Of a DNA stretch of 33,409 nt, positions 8,432 to 16,449 are shown in pieces. The DNA comes from an uncultured Myxococcales bacterium (GTDB lineage Bacteria > Myxococcota_A > UBA9042), in NCBI GenBank assembly GCA_903850505.1, contig CAINLT010000169.1, positions 1 through 33,409 of the forward strand. The letters are read 5' to 3'. The notes beneath the pieces were generated by a model. It was not told the origin of the DNA. It ran no database searches and was given only the letters and a program-made list of their open reading frames with translations. The translations under genes were made by a program, and so were the position numbers. Within the stretch, counting starts at the first letter, position 1. Every line of letters starts with the position of its first letter.

Positions 8432-8653
8432 CGCGGCGTTGCATGAGCCCAGGTCGGGGAGCCTGGGGGGTTCCAGTTCTCGTCGGCGTGTGATACTTGC
8501 GCGCCGCCGTTCGGGATTCCGGGCGGTCATCCAAGCGGCCACGCGCTGCATTTGGATGTGGGGAGACCTGAAGGACCTGATAAATACAGGCGAAATTGCG
8601 CAGGCCGCAGATCGCCCACCGTGGATTGCTCGTCCGAAACGGGACGACTCGAA

Positions 8654-8660
8654 GGAGAGG
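8654..8660 (+). promoter_or_regulatory. Ribosome binding site fixing the barrel-protein start
   Basis: GGAGAGG ends 3 nt before the ATG at 8664. It decides the start against upstream in-frame codons back to 8439, which encode no signal peptide. Confidence 0.7.
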
Positions 8661-8663
8661 AAG

Positions 8664-9974
8664 ATGAAGAAACTGCTGACAGCAGCCCTGACCACTGCGG
8701 TGGGCATGGCGTTCGCCGGCTCGGCCATGGCGACCGAGACCCGCATCAACAGCCTCTCGGCCGCGGGCGGCTTGGGCGGCGCCTTCAACGAAAAGACGAT
8801 CACCATCCGTGACAGCGCGAACATCAACACGTTCCCGCAGTTCATGGTGGCGTACAAGAACAGCGTCGACGTGGACAACACGGCCGGCACGACCTACGGC
8901 TCCATGAACATCCGCTACGCGCTGTCGGACGATCCCGCTCCGCCGGTGTTGATGTTGTTCGGCAAGCGTTCGCCGTGGTCGTCGGTCATCAACAGCACGA
9001 CGATTCAGGGCAAGACCCCGACCGACCTCGCTGGCAACCTGCCCGGCTACAGCGGCGCCGTCGCTGACCCGACCAACCACCAGTTCGGCATCGGCTTCGG
9101 CATGAAGGCCGGCGAGTCCGTGCGCCTCGGCGCGACGTTGTCGCTCGGCGGCAACCGCAAGGACAAGACGGGCACCACGAGCACGGGCAACCAGTATGAC
9201 GACGAAGAGTCGAACACCTGGGTTGACTTCAACGCTGGCGTCGGCTTCGACATCAACGAAGTCAACAGCTTGGACTTCGGCCTGAACATCATGGCCGGCA
9301 CGTTCACCAACATGGACAACAGCAACCTGGCGCGCTACGTGTCGAACGGCCTGTTCGGCATCGCGTTCACCGCCAAGGGCGAGTTCATGGTCAGCCAGAT
9401 CTCCAAGCTGGTCCCGTTCCTGCGCATCAACTACGATTCACGCGCCATTGCCCACCAGTCCCGCTCGGACGAGAACGGCATCGGCAACGAGTCCAAGCAG
9501 GGCACCGTCAACAACACCTGGATCATCCTCGGTACGGACCTGGCGATTGCGCCCCCGAACATGGAAGGCGTGCTGATCCAGCCGGGCATCGGCTTCATCT
9601 ACCACTCCTCGCTGGGCAACGGCTCGAGCGCGGCGACGGTTTCGGCCGTCGATCAGGAGAACTCCAACAACCTGATGCCGTGGTACGGTTTCGCCGCTGA
9701 AGCCAAGGCGTTCGAATGGCTGTTCCTGCGCCTCGGCGCTCGTCAGGTCATCTCGCGCACCAACATCAACAACACGGCGACCGCGCCGGCCAACAACGAG
9801 ACCCACTTCTCGACGGTCACCAACACGGTGTCCACGGGCTTTGGCATCAAGCTGATGGGCTGGGACCTGGACCTCGACATCAACCCCGCGTTCTTCAACA
9901 ACGGCATCAACGCCGTGACGGGCAACGCGACGCCGGGTTGGGCCCTCAACTGGGCGCTCGGCTACGACTGGTGA
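8664..9974 (+). CDS. Predicted outer-membrane beta-barrel protein
   Basis: A 436-residue exported protein with a clear Sec signal peptide (MKKLLTAALTTAVGMAFAGSA, cleavage after AMA23). Alternating polar and hydrophobic stretches rich in Gly, Asn, Thr and aromatic residues run through the chain, and it ends in Trp (GYDW). Both traits are typical of outer-membrane barrels recognised by the BAM complex. Length would suit roughly 14-16 strands. I do not recognise a family; FadL-like or porin-like transport is possible but not shown. It is a single-gene unit with its own candidate promoter and a strong terminator. Most codons are G/C-ending, as expected of an abundantly expressed gene here. Confidence 0.8.
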   Translation: MKKLLTAALTTAVGMAFAGSAMATETRINSLSAAGGLGGAFNEKTITIRDSANINTFPQFMVAYKNSVDVDNTAGTTYGSMNIRYALSDDPAPPVLMLFGKRSPWSSVINSTTIQGKTPTDLAGNLPGYSGAVADPTNHQFGIGFGMKAGESVRLGATLSLGGNRKDKTGTTSTGNQYDDEESNTWVDFNAGVGFDINEVNSLDFGLNIMAGTFTNMDNSNLARYVSNGLFGIAFTAKGEFMVSQISKLVPFLRINYDSRAIAHQSRSDENGIGNESKQGTVNNTWIILGTDLAIAPPNMEGVLIQPGIGFIYHSSLGNGSSAATVSAVDQENSNNLMPWYGFAAEAKAFEWLFLRLGARQVISRTNINNTATAPANNETHFSTVTNTVSTGFGIKLMGWDLDLDINPAFFNNGINAVTGNATPGWALNWALGYDW

Positions 9975-10034
9975 GCCAGCGTGTGGCCTCGGCCGCATAG
10001 CGCTCGCAGTCGGCCTCTGGCCTGACGGTTTCTG

Positions 10035-10082
10035 GCAACGCCCCGGGCGGATCTACGGATCCACCGGGGCGTTGCGCTTTTT
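10035..10082 (+). terminator. Rho-independent terminator after the barrel gene
   Basis: GCAACGCCCCGG (10035-10046) pairs perfectly with CCGGGGCGTTGC (10064-10075), a 12-bp stem with a 17-nt loop. After GC comes a run of five T (10078-10082). It lies 61 nt past the stop codon and is the clearest terminator in the window. Confidence 0.88.
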
Positions 10083-10193
10083 GCGCCGGCCGTGCCACCA
10101 TGGCTGGCACCCGAAGCGTTCGGGAACAAATTCGCCCGCCGGGGCATTGATTGGCTGGCCCCCCGCCAACCCGTCATGACGAGGATACATCCA

Positions 10194-11267
10194 GTGACAT
10201 CACGCTTTGCCTTTACCTTGCTCGCCCTTGCGCTGGCGCCTGCCTGTTCGCGTACGCCCACCCCTGCCGCTGCGCCCGCAAGCGCTGCCGCCAAGCCCGG
10301 CGCGGAAGGGGCTGCGCCTGCTGCTGCCGCAACCGAGACCACTGGCGCCGCGCCGGCGGCTGCGGTCAACGCCAATGGTGTTCCGCGCGCTGTCGGTCCC
10401 GTTGCCACGGTCAACGGCCGCGACATCGGCCCAGAGCGGTTCAACGCCGAGTTTGAGCGCCTCGTTGGGCGATCGACCAAGGTGCCCGCCGATCGCCTGC
10501 GCAAAATCGCGACGAACGTGCTGAATCGGCTGATCGATCAGGAGCTGCGCGAGCAGGCGATCCGCAATGAGAACATCACGCTGACGGACGCGGAATTTGA
10601 CGATGCGTGGAAAGACTTTACCGCGCGCTTCCGCAAGGGCGATGGCCATTTTGACGAAGCGGCGCTGAACGCCGAACTGCAGCGCGCGCACACGACGCTG
10701 GAGCAGATGCGCGAGCAGATTCGCCAGCAGCGTCTGGGCGCCAAGCTGGTGGAGAAGCTGGGCAAAGTGGAGGTCAGCGAGGCGGATTCCAAGTCGTACT
10801 ACGACATGAATCCGTCGGCGTGGCTGGAAACCGCGTCCCGTGACTTGCGGCCGATCCTGATCCGCGTGCCGGCTGACGCCAACGCCGAAGTGCAGAAGAA
10901 AGCCGAGCAGAAGGCGGAAGAGGCATCGGCTGCGCTGCGCAAAGGCCAGGACTTTGAGCAGGTGGCCAAGCAGTACAGTGAAGGCCCGCTGCCGCCGCTG
11001 CACCTGACGCGCATGTCCGCCGAGGCGGAGCTTGAGCCGGTGGCGTTCCAGCTCAAAGTGGGTGAAGTGTCCAAGCCGATCAAGACGCGCTGGGGCTGGT
11101 ACGTGCTGCGGTTGATCGAGAAGAATGAAGAGCGGACGCGGCCTTACAACGAAGTGCGCGACGAGATTCGCGCGCAGTTGACGACCCGCCGCGGCTACAC
11201 GGAAGAGCGCCGCATTCTGGTGGAGCTGCGCAAGAAAGCGGAAGTGGTTGAGAAGCTGCCGTTCTGA
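10194..11267 (+). CDS. SurA/PpiC-like peptidyl-prolyl isomerase lipoprotein
   Basis: Predicted envelope chaperone. The GTG start at 10194 has GAGG 9 nt upstream and gives a 357-residue protein with a lipoprotein signal (lipobox APAC, Cys18). An upstream ATG at 10176 has no ribosome site. An Ala/Pro linker (about 19-70) leads to a SurA-N-like helical region (about 75-215, including [16 protein letters not shown]). A rotamase-like PpiC region follows (about 225-330: [43 protein letters not shown]). The usual GGDLG loop is replaced by [15 protein letters not shown], so isomerase activity is doubtful and a chaperone role more likely. The 64-bp gap to serC suggests co-transcription. Confidence 0.85.
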   Translation: MTSRFAFTLLALALAPACSRTPTPAAAPASAAAKPGAEGAAPAAAATETTGAAPAAAVNANGVPRAVGPVATVNGRDIGPERFNAEFERLVGRSTKVPADRLRKIATNVLNRLIDQELREQAIRNENITLTDAEFDDAWKDFTARFRKGDGHFDEAALNAELQRAHTTLEQMREQIRQQRLGAKLVEKLGKVEVSEADSKSYYDMNPSAWLETASRDLRPILIRVPADANAEVQKKAEQKAEEASAALRKGQDFEQVAKQYSEGPLPPLHLTRMSAEAELEPVAFQLKVGEVSKPIKTRWGWYVLRLIEKNEERTRPYNEVRDEIRAQLTTRRGYTEERRILVELRKKAEVVEKLPF

Positions 11268-11331
11268 TGACCTGCTGGCCCGCCGCGCTGCCCGATTCGC
11301 AGCGCCCGTCGGCCAGCGTCTGGAGTTCCCC

Positions 11332-12483
11332 GTGAACAAGCCCAATCGCAAGCCCAACAACCCGCGGTTCTGCTCCGGGCCCTGCGCCAAACGGCCGGGC
11401 TGGTCGCTGGACGCGCTGAGCGACACGTTGGTCGGCCGCTCGCACCGCTCCAAGCCAGGCAAGGCGCGCATTGAACAAGTGCTCGACAAGTCGCGGGCCA
11501 TTCTCGGGCTGCCCGCCGACTACCGCATCGCGATCGTGCCTGCGTCTGACACGGGCGCCGTGGAATTGGCGCTCTGGTCCGTCCTGGGCGCGCGCGGCGT
11601 GGACGTGCTCGCGTGGGAGAGCTTTGGCGAAGGCTGGGTCACGGACATCGTCAAGCAATTGAAGCTGCCCGACGTGCGGGTGCTGCGCGCCGACTACGGG
11701 CATCTGCCCGATCTGGCGCAAGTGTCGTGGGACCGCGACGTCGTCTTCACCTGGAACGGCACGACGTCGGGCGTCAGGGTCCCGAACGGCGACTGGATCG
11801 CCGATGACCGCCGGGGCCTCGCCATCGCCGACGCGACGTCCGCGGTCTTCGCGATGGATCTGCCGTGGCACAAGCTCGATATCGTCACGTGGTCCTGGCA
11901 AAAAGTGCTCGGCGGCGAGGGGGCGCACGGGATGCTCGTGCTGAGCCCGCGCGCGGTCGCGCGTCTGGAGTCCTACGCGCCGCCGTGGCCGATGCCCAAG
12001 CTCTTTCGCCTGACCAAGGACGGCAAGCTGCAGGAGGGTATCTTCCAGGGCGAGACCATCAACACGCCGTCGATGCTGTGCGTGGAAGACGCGCTGGACG
12101 GCCTGAAATGGGCGGAGCGGGTCGGTGGCTTGCCGGGCCTCATGGCGCGCTCTGAGGCCAACCTCGCGGCCATCGAGGGCTGGGTCGCCCGGACGCCGTG
12201 GGCCGAGTTTCTCGCCGCCGATCCCGCGACGCGTTCCAACACGTCGGTGTGCCTGATCTTCACCGCGGACTGGTACCGCGCGCTCGACCTCGCCGGGCAA
12301 ACTGCCGTCGCCAAGCGGATGGCGGCGCTGCTGGACGCGGAAAACGTCGCGCTCGATGCAGCCTTCTACCGCGATGCGCCGCCTGGCCTGCGCATCTGGT
12401 GTGGCGCGACGGTTGAGACAAGCGACGTCGAAGCGCTGCTCCCGTGGCTCGATTGGGCGTTCGCCCAAGTCACACCAACGTAG
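11332..12483 (+). CDS. serC: Phosphoserine aminotransferase
   Basis: PLP-dependent enzyme converting 3-phosphohydroxypyruvate and glutamate to phosphoserine in serine synthesis; it can also serve pyridoxal phosphate synthesis. The 383-residue protein contains [17 protein letters not shown] (here [14 protein letters not shown]), [39 protein letters not shown] and the PLP lysine motif [13 protein letters not shown] (Lys191). [19 protein letters not shown] is also conserved. From memory this is the type found in Alphaproteobacteria and Methanosarcina rather than the E. coli type. The GTG start at 11332 is fixed by GGAG 6 nt upstream. No serA or serB lies nearby. Its stop codon abuts that of the convergent downstream gene. 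Confidence 0.94.
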   Translation: MNKPNRKPNNPRFCSGPCAKRPGWSLDALSDTLVGRSHRSKPGKARIEQVLDKSRAILGLPADYRIAIVPASDTGAVELALWSVLGARGVDVLAWESFGEGWVTDIVKQLKLPDVRVLRADYGHLPDLAQVSWDRDVVFTWNGTTSGVRVPNGDWIADDRRGLAIADATSAVFAMDLPWHKLDIVTWSWQKVLGGEGAHGMLVLSPRAVARLESYAPPWPMPKLFRLTKDGKLQEGIFQGETINTPSMLCVEDALDGLKWAERVGGLPGLMARSEANLAAIEGWVARTPWAEFLAADPATRSNTSVCLIFTADWYRALDLAGQTAVAKRMAALLDAENVALDAAFYRDAPPGLRIWCGATVETSDVEALLPWLDWAFAQVTPT

Positions 12484-13452
12484 TCAGTGCACCGTGAACG
12501 CGTAGAGCAGCGTCTGTTGGCGCGGGCTTTGGTTGTCGTCGGACAGCAGGTACAGCCAGAGCGCGCCGTCCTGCATCCGCGTCGCCAGACCTTCAAAGTT
12601 GTCCATCGCGCAACGCGCCGGATCCAGCCGCAGCACCTCACGCGTCTGCGCGATCTGGCCTGACTGTGGCAGGCGCACCGCCACGATCCGCGTCCCCGCC
12701 TCATGCGTCGCGGCCAGCCACTTGCGCTCCAGCACCAGCGCGTCGCCCAGCCGATGCCCCGTCGGCAGCGCCGCGAGCGCGACCGGGCGGAAGTCCGGCG
12801 TCGTCGGGTAAGCGAGCGCGTGCCATTGCCCGGCTTGCCAGCGCCACATCGGCAGCGTCGCAGGCACCGGTTCTGGGCCCTCGGCGATCGCGAGCACGGA
12901 ATCATCCGCCAGCGTCGTCATCGCCTCCAGACCGGCGTTACGCGGCATCGCTTCAAGTCCCGGCGGCAGGGCTACATGCGTTGGCTCGATCTGGAACGGC
13001 GGCTGCGACGCGGGAAACTGCCAAATCTGGTCGTTCGTGCCCACCTGACGCTCGACGCCCAGCCACCACGAGCCATCGGCGCGCAGCGCCATCGACTCCA
13101 CGTCGCACACGCGCTTGTCCGGACAATGCAGCAGCGCACCTGTCTGTTGCCCCGTGACACCGGTCAGCTTGCCGGCGCGATGCGTCAGCCCCGCCTGCAG
13201 GAAGTGGCCGTCGTCGGAGACCGCGAGCAACGTCGCACCGTCAGGGGTGACGCGCAGATCGGACCACCCGCCAAAGCCGGACCATTCGGGCCACGTCAAA
13301 GCGAATCCACCGCTGAAGGCTGCGCTGATATCCGCCGGAACGATCGCCGTGCACGCACCGGTCGGCGCAGCGCGCAATGTGCTCGCCGCGGGCGCACGTG
13401 GCGCGCCTGCGCAGCTGCAGAGCATCCATGCCAGCATGACGGTCGTTCGCAT
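12484..13452 (-). CDS. Phytase-like esterase-domain lipoprotein
   Basis: A 322-residue exported protein with a short lipoprotein-type signal (LCSC, Cys14; an imperfect lipobox). The body resembles the 'esterase-like activity of phytase' family, a beta-propeller fold. Supporting features are repeated short strands such as WSDLRVTPDGATLLAVSDDGHF, the DVESMALRADGSWWLGVE repeat, and the family-like NAGLEAMTTLADDSVLAIAEGPE. Substrate is unknown; phosphoester hydrolysis is only a family-level guess. The ATG at 13452 has GGAGGTG just upstream. The frame continues to 13809, but that part is non-coding in character. Divergent from the LuxR-type gene across a repeat-rich region. Confidence 0.78.
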   Translation of the reverse strand: MRTTVMLAWMLCSCAGAPRAPAASTLRAAPTGACTAIVPADISAAFSGGFALTWPEWSGFGGWSDLRVTPDGATLLAVSDDGHFLQAGLTHRAGKLTGVTGQQTGALLHCPDKRVCDVESMALRADGSWWLGVERQVGTNDQIWQFPASQPPFQIEPTHVALPPGLEAMPRNAGLEAMTTLADDSVLAIAEGPEPVPATLPMWRWQAGQWHALAYPTTPDFRPVALAALPTGHRLGDALVLERKWLAATHEAGTRIVAVRLPQSGQIAQTREVLRLDPARCAMDNFEGLATRMQDGALWLYLLSDDNQSPRQQTLLYAFTVH

Positions 13453-13468
13453 CGCCACCTCCGCCGCG

Positions 13469-13498
13469 ATTGTCGCGTCATCCGGCGGTTGCGTCCAA
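13469..13498 (-). promoter_or_regulatory. Candidate promoter of the phytase-like gene
   Basis: On the minus strand TTGGAC (13498-13493) and GACAAT (13474-13469) are separated by 18 nt. The -35 overlaps a CGTCCAA box (13492-13498). The start point would be only about 10 nt before the ATG, which is tight. Low-certainty prediction. Confidence 0.3.
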
Positions 13499-13559
13499 TC
13501 GCCGCAAGGTGGCCGTTCGCCGACGCCGCGGCCGACCATTTTCGTGGCTATGGCGCGAG

Positions 13560-13607
13560 GTATTGAGGTTGGCCGTCCGCAGACGAACCGGCGACCAACC
13601 TCAATAC
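13560..13607. repeat. 13-bp perfect inverted repeat
   Basis: GTATTGAGGTTGG (13560-13572) and CCAACCTCAATAC (13595-13607) are perfect inverted copies with a 22-nt spacer. The arms are A+T-richer than their surroundings. Because the flanking genes diverge, a terminator role is unlikely. A regulator operator or a structural element fits better. Confidence 0.75.
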
Positions 13608-13699
13608 ACGCGCTAGTCGCGCCCCCAAGCATCTTCCAGCACGGCGATGGTTGACCGACTGCCGGGCGACGACAATCACCCGTTTGGGTGCATGCGACG

Positions 13700-13773
13700 C
13701 GTCCAATTCGTCCGAAATACCGTCCGAATACCGTCCGATGTCGGACGATATCGCGTTCCGGCGCGTTTGGACG
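13700..13773. repeat. CGTCCRA box array
   Basis: Direct copies of CGTCCRA start at 13700 (CGTCCAA), 13709, 13721 and 13732 (all CGTCCGA). Two inverted copies follow: TCGGACG at 13741-13747 and TTGGACG at 13767-13773. Copies at 13732 and 13741 form a palindrome with a 2-nt centre. Start-to-start spacings of 9, 12, 11 and 9 nt are not all multiples of three, so the repeat is conserved as DNA rather than as peptide. A regulator-binding array is the natural reading. Confidence 0.65.
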
Positions 13774-13853
13774 GATCGCCGCGCTCGACAAAGTCGGCCA
13801 TCGCGGCAATCCTTCGGCACAACGAACGCGTCGCCGAGAGGCTTGTCATTGCC

Positions 13854-14834
13854 GTGGCCCCCACCGATTCCACAAGCCTGTCGGGCAACCTGAAACCCAA
13901 TCTCGCCGCGCTATTGGCGGAGATGCGCACGCGCATGGGCGCCGACCTCGTGTGGTTTGGCCGCGTGGGCGAGGTGCCGAGCGCCAGCGACGCCCGTCGC
14001 CTCTGGTGGAGCGGCATCTGGAGCGACGGTCACAAGGCGGCCGCGGACATGCTCGAATCGATGGACGACCAGCCCGTCCCGCGCAGCGCCTGCCTGGACC
14101 TGAGCGTGCGGCCGTTCACGTGGCAAATCACCGCCTGGCAGCCGGACGCGGAGGCATTCTGGCCGCACGCGTTTGCCTGCAACGTGTACGTGCGCCATGA
14201 CCTGCACGAAGAGCACCGGCTGGTGGTCAAGGATGAGACCGGCGTCGTTGGCGTGCTCGCCGCGGCTTGGGATCGGCGTCGCACGGGTGTGACCGCGCGG
14301 CTGAGTCGGGCGCTGCGCGATCGGCACGCGCGCTGGGCGCACGACCGGCTGCGGCTGGCGATTCGCCATCAGGTCGCGACGGATGCGCCGCCGGCAGGTC
14401 ACATCGTCCTTGCGGCGACGGGCGCGCTGCAGTTGGCCAGTCCGCCCGCGCACCGCTGGCTGGATCAACACCGGGCCGCGCGGTTGCTGGGCGCCGTCGA
14501 AAGGGCGACGCGCGCTGTTCCCTTGGAGGCGACGGCCATCGCGGTTGCGGGTGCGGAAGTGCGCCTGACGCCGCTGCATGGACCGCTGGGCTCAGGCTGG
14601 TTGGGCGAGCTGCGGCCGCTGACCAGCCCACACGTTGACGTGCGGCTGGTGCTCACGCCGGCGCAGGCTGTGGTCATCGCGCAGGTGCTGGCGGGCTGCA
14701 CGGCGCCGGAGATCGCCAACGGGCTGAACAAGAGCGTGGAGACCGTGCGCAGCCAGATCAAGCAGGCGTACGGCCGTCTCGGCGTGGTCAATCGTCTCGA
14801 GTTGGCTCGGGTGATGCGCGATCCGCCGCCGTGA
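13854..14834 (+). CDS. LuxR-type transcriptional regulator
   Basis: The C-terminal 60 residues are a LuxR/FixJ-type DNA-binding domain (LTPAQAVVIAQVLAGCTAPEI, then SVETVRSQIKQAYGRLGV), with the expected spacing and an arginine-rich recognition helix. The N-terminal part (about 200 residues) has no receiver-domain aspartate pattern; it may be a GAF- or PAS-like sensor, but I cannot assign it. The frame is open from an ATG at 13647, with others at 13692 and 13923. I prefer the GTG at 13854 because GAGAGG lies upstream and codon usage and the box array before it look non-coding. Its 3' end overlaps the convergent AAA+ regulator gene by 47 bp. Confidence 0.8.
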   Translation: MAPTDSTSLSGNLKPNLAALLAEMRTRMGADLVWFGRVGEVPSASDARRLWWSGIWSDGHKAAADMLESMDDQPVPRSACLDLSVRPFTWQITAWQPDAEAFWPHAFACNVYVRHDLHEEHRLVVKDETGVVGVLAAAWDRRRTGVTARLSRALRDRHARWAHDRLRLAIRHQVATDAPPAGHIVLAATGALQLASPPAHRWLDQHRAARLLGAVERATRAVPLEATAIAVAGAEVRLTPLHGPLGSGWLGELRPLTSPHVDVRLVLTPAQAVVIAQVLAGCTAPEIANGLNKSVETVRSQIKQAYGRLGVVNRLELARVMRDPPP

Positions 14835-16404
14835 ATCGCGCATTGACGGCGAAGTCGCCCAGACCGCGGTCGTCCGTCGTCACGCCGATCCCCGCAATGC
14901 TCGCGCCGCGCAGCGCCAGCCGCAATCCACGCGGCGACACGTGCAGTAACTGCGCCATCGCATCAATGTCGCCACCGGAACGCTCCTGCGCGGCGCGCAA
15001 CTCAGCCGGCGTCACGTCGCCCGCCGTCCGCAGCGTTGTGCTGCGATCAATCAGCAGGTACAGCGTCGACCGCGCGATGCCCAGCTCGCGGGCGGTCGCG
15101 GTCAAGCTCCAGCGGTTGCGCGTCAGCGCGGTCGCCACGGCTTCATCCGTCAGCGCCGAAGGGTCGCTGTTGGCCATAGGCGTCCGCGGCTCGGTTATCC
15201 TGTGCGCGCCCAACCAGGTCTCCAGCGAGAAACCGTTGCCCAGACGCTCGTCCCCGTCCGCCTGAATCACCAGCGTCCGCACCAGGTTGCGCAGCTCGCG
15301 GGCATTACCCGGCCACTTGTGGGTCGCCAGCTGCGCGACCAACCCTGCCGGTATCCACGCCTGCCCGACCGGCCGCCCCGCGAGCGCCAGTTCTTCGTCG
15401 CGAAAATGGGCGAGCAATGCGCCCAGATCTTCCAGCCTTTGCCGCAGCGCCGGGACGCGCACGTGATAGCCGGCGAGCCGATACAGCAGCGGCGTCCGCA
15501 GCAGGCTGCGCTCGTCCAGGTCCTGATCCGTCGCCGCCACCACGCGTACATCGACCTTGCGCACGCGGTGGTCGCCCAGCCGTTGGACCTCGCCCGTCTC
15601 CAGGACGCGCAGCAGCATCGCCTGCACGTCGGGCGCCATTTCGCCGACCTCGTCGAGGAACAACGTACCGCCATTCGCCTGGGCAAAAAGCCCATCGTGG
15701 TCCTGAGCCGCGCCAGCAATCGCGCCGCGCATGTGGCCAAAAAGCGCAGACGCCGCGGTCTCCGCCGTGATTTCCGCGACGTTGACCGCCACCCACGGGC
15801 CATCGCGCCGCGGACTTGTCTCGTGCAGCGCCCGCGCGACAAGCTCCTTGCCAACGCCCGTCTCGCCCGTCACCAGCACCGGCACGGCAAGTGGCGCGGC
15901 CAGCGCGATTTGCTGGCGCACCTTGTCCAAAGCCTCGCTGCCGCCGATCAGCCCACACGCCGCCACGGCCTGTGGAAGCGTCCGCAGATGCAGCAACAGC
16001 GCCGTCCGGTTGGAGATCTCCAGCACCACGCCGCGCTCCAACGCGTTCCGTTCAACGTGCCGCGGCAGCGTCAGCGGCTGACCGGCAACAACCACGCGGC
16101 TTTCGCCCACGCACGGCGTCAGCACAACGCCGTCCCGCCACGTCAGCATTGTCGGTTGCCGGCTGGCGTACGGATCGCCTATCGGCTGGGTATGTTGCCC
16201 GTCGGCCGTGGTGAATTCCGGGGAAAGGCGCGACAGCCCGGCGATGCCCCCCTGCTGCAGTTGCCCGAGGAACGCGCGGGCGCCGACCATCGCCGGCTCC
16301 GGGTGGGCGAGAATCGTCAGGCATGGCATGCGCTGTGTCGTGTCGTCGGCGCGGTCCGCCGGGAACGGCTGCGTGTCGATGTCAGGATTGGGACGATGAC
16401 GCAT
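14788..16404 (-). CDS. AAA+ enhancer-binding-type regulator with altered GAFTGA loop
   Basis: A 538-residue regulator built like sigma54 activators. Residues about 80-145 look like a degenerate FHA domain ([23 protein letters not shown]). About 152-390 is the AAA+ domain with Walker A GETGVGKE, Walker [13 protein letters not shown] and the [18 protein letters not shown] segment. The C terminus holds a Fis-type helix-turn-helix ([20 protein letters not shown]) and then a second similar one ([24 protein letters not shown]). The sigma54-contact motif GAFTGA reads GAIAGA (227-232), losing both the Phe and the Thr. Activity as a sigma54 activator is therefore uncertain. The ATG at 16404 lacks a good ribosome site; the ATG at 16329 is an alternative. 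Confidence 0.87.
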   Translation of the reverse strand: MRHRPNPDIDTQPFPADRADDTTQRMPCLTILAHPEPAMVGARAFLGQLQQGGIAGLSRLSPEFTTADGQHTQPIGDPYASRQPTMLTWRDGVVLTPCVGESRVVVAGQPLTLPRHVERNALERGVVLEISNRTALLLHLRTLPQAVAACGLIGGSEALDKVRQQIALAAPLAVPVLVTGETGVGKELVARALHETSPRRDGPWVAVNVAEITAETAASALFGHMRGAIAGAAQDHDGLFAQANGGTLFLDEVGEMAPDVQAMLLRVLETGEVQRLGDHRVRKVDVRVVAATDQDLDERSLLRTPLLYRLAGYHVRVPALRQRLEDLGALLAHFRDEELALAGRPVGQAWIPAGLVAQLATHKWPGNARELRNLVRTLVIQADGDERLGNGFSLETWLGAHRITEPRTPMANSDPSALTDEAVATALTRNRWSLTATARELGIARSTLYLLIDRSTTLRTAGDVTPAELRAAQERSGGDIDAMAQLLHVSPRGLRLALRGASIAGIGVTTDDRGLGDFAVNARFTAADRASPEPTRDD

Positions 16405-16449
16405 CTGCCGTTGTCCGTGACCGACAGCTCGGCCGCGCTGGGGACGTGT

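Larger units (their letters stand above)
8315..8663. promoter_or_regulatory. Divergent intergenic region between ftsE and the outer-membrane protein gene
   Basis: A 349-bp stretch without a credible gene; upstream codons in the barrel-protein frame show no protein-like features. Its left third is unusually A+T-rich for this genome (around 8375-8412) and holds a perfect TTGACA at 8404-8409 on the plus strand. A second possible -10 (TGTGATACT, 8489-8497) lies inside the leader. CCTG and CAGG flank an AT-rich core at 8576-8590. CGTCC (8631-8635) and GGACG (8642-8646) form a short hairpin just before the ribosome binding site. No clear ftsE promoter was found. Confidence 0.5.
13453..13853. promoter_or_regulatory. 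Divergent control region with CGTCCRA boxes and a 13-bp inverted repeat
   Basis: A 401-bp region between the phytase-like gene and the LuxR-type gene, taking the latter to start at 13854. It contains a 13-bp inverted repeat (13560-13607) and CGTCCRA boxes in both orientations (13492, 13700, 13709, 13721, 13732, 13741 and 13767). A candidate minus-strand promoter overlaps the first box. Codons in the long open frame here include CGA, ATA, AGG and AAT, rare in the neighbouring genes, which argues against coding use. Confidence 0.6.

Noticed and set aside
10092..10124. Two small inverted repeats (GTGCCA/TGGCAC and CCCGAA/TTCGGG) after the barrel-gene terminator
   Set aside because: Short stems common by chance at this GC content and no T-tract; no function assigned.
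13700..13773. CGTCCRA array as CRISPR or replication iterons
   Set aside because: Units are 7 bp with 2-5 nt gaps and mixed orientation, far too short for CRISPR, and there is no cas, rep or dnaA gene nearby.
13647..13853. N-terminal extension of the LuxR-type gene from the ATG at 13647
   Set aside because: Codons such as ATA, CGA and AGG are atypical, no ribosome site precedes it, and the box array with frame-breaking spacing lies inside. Not fully excluded.
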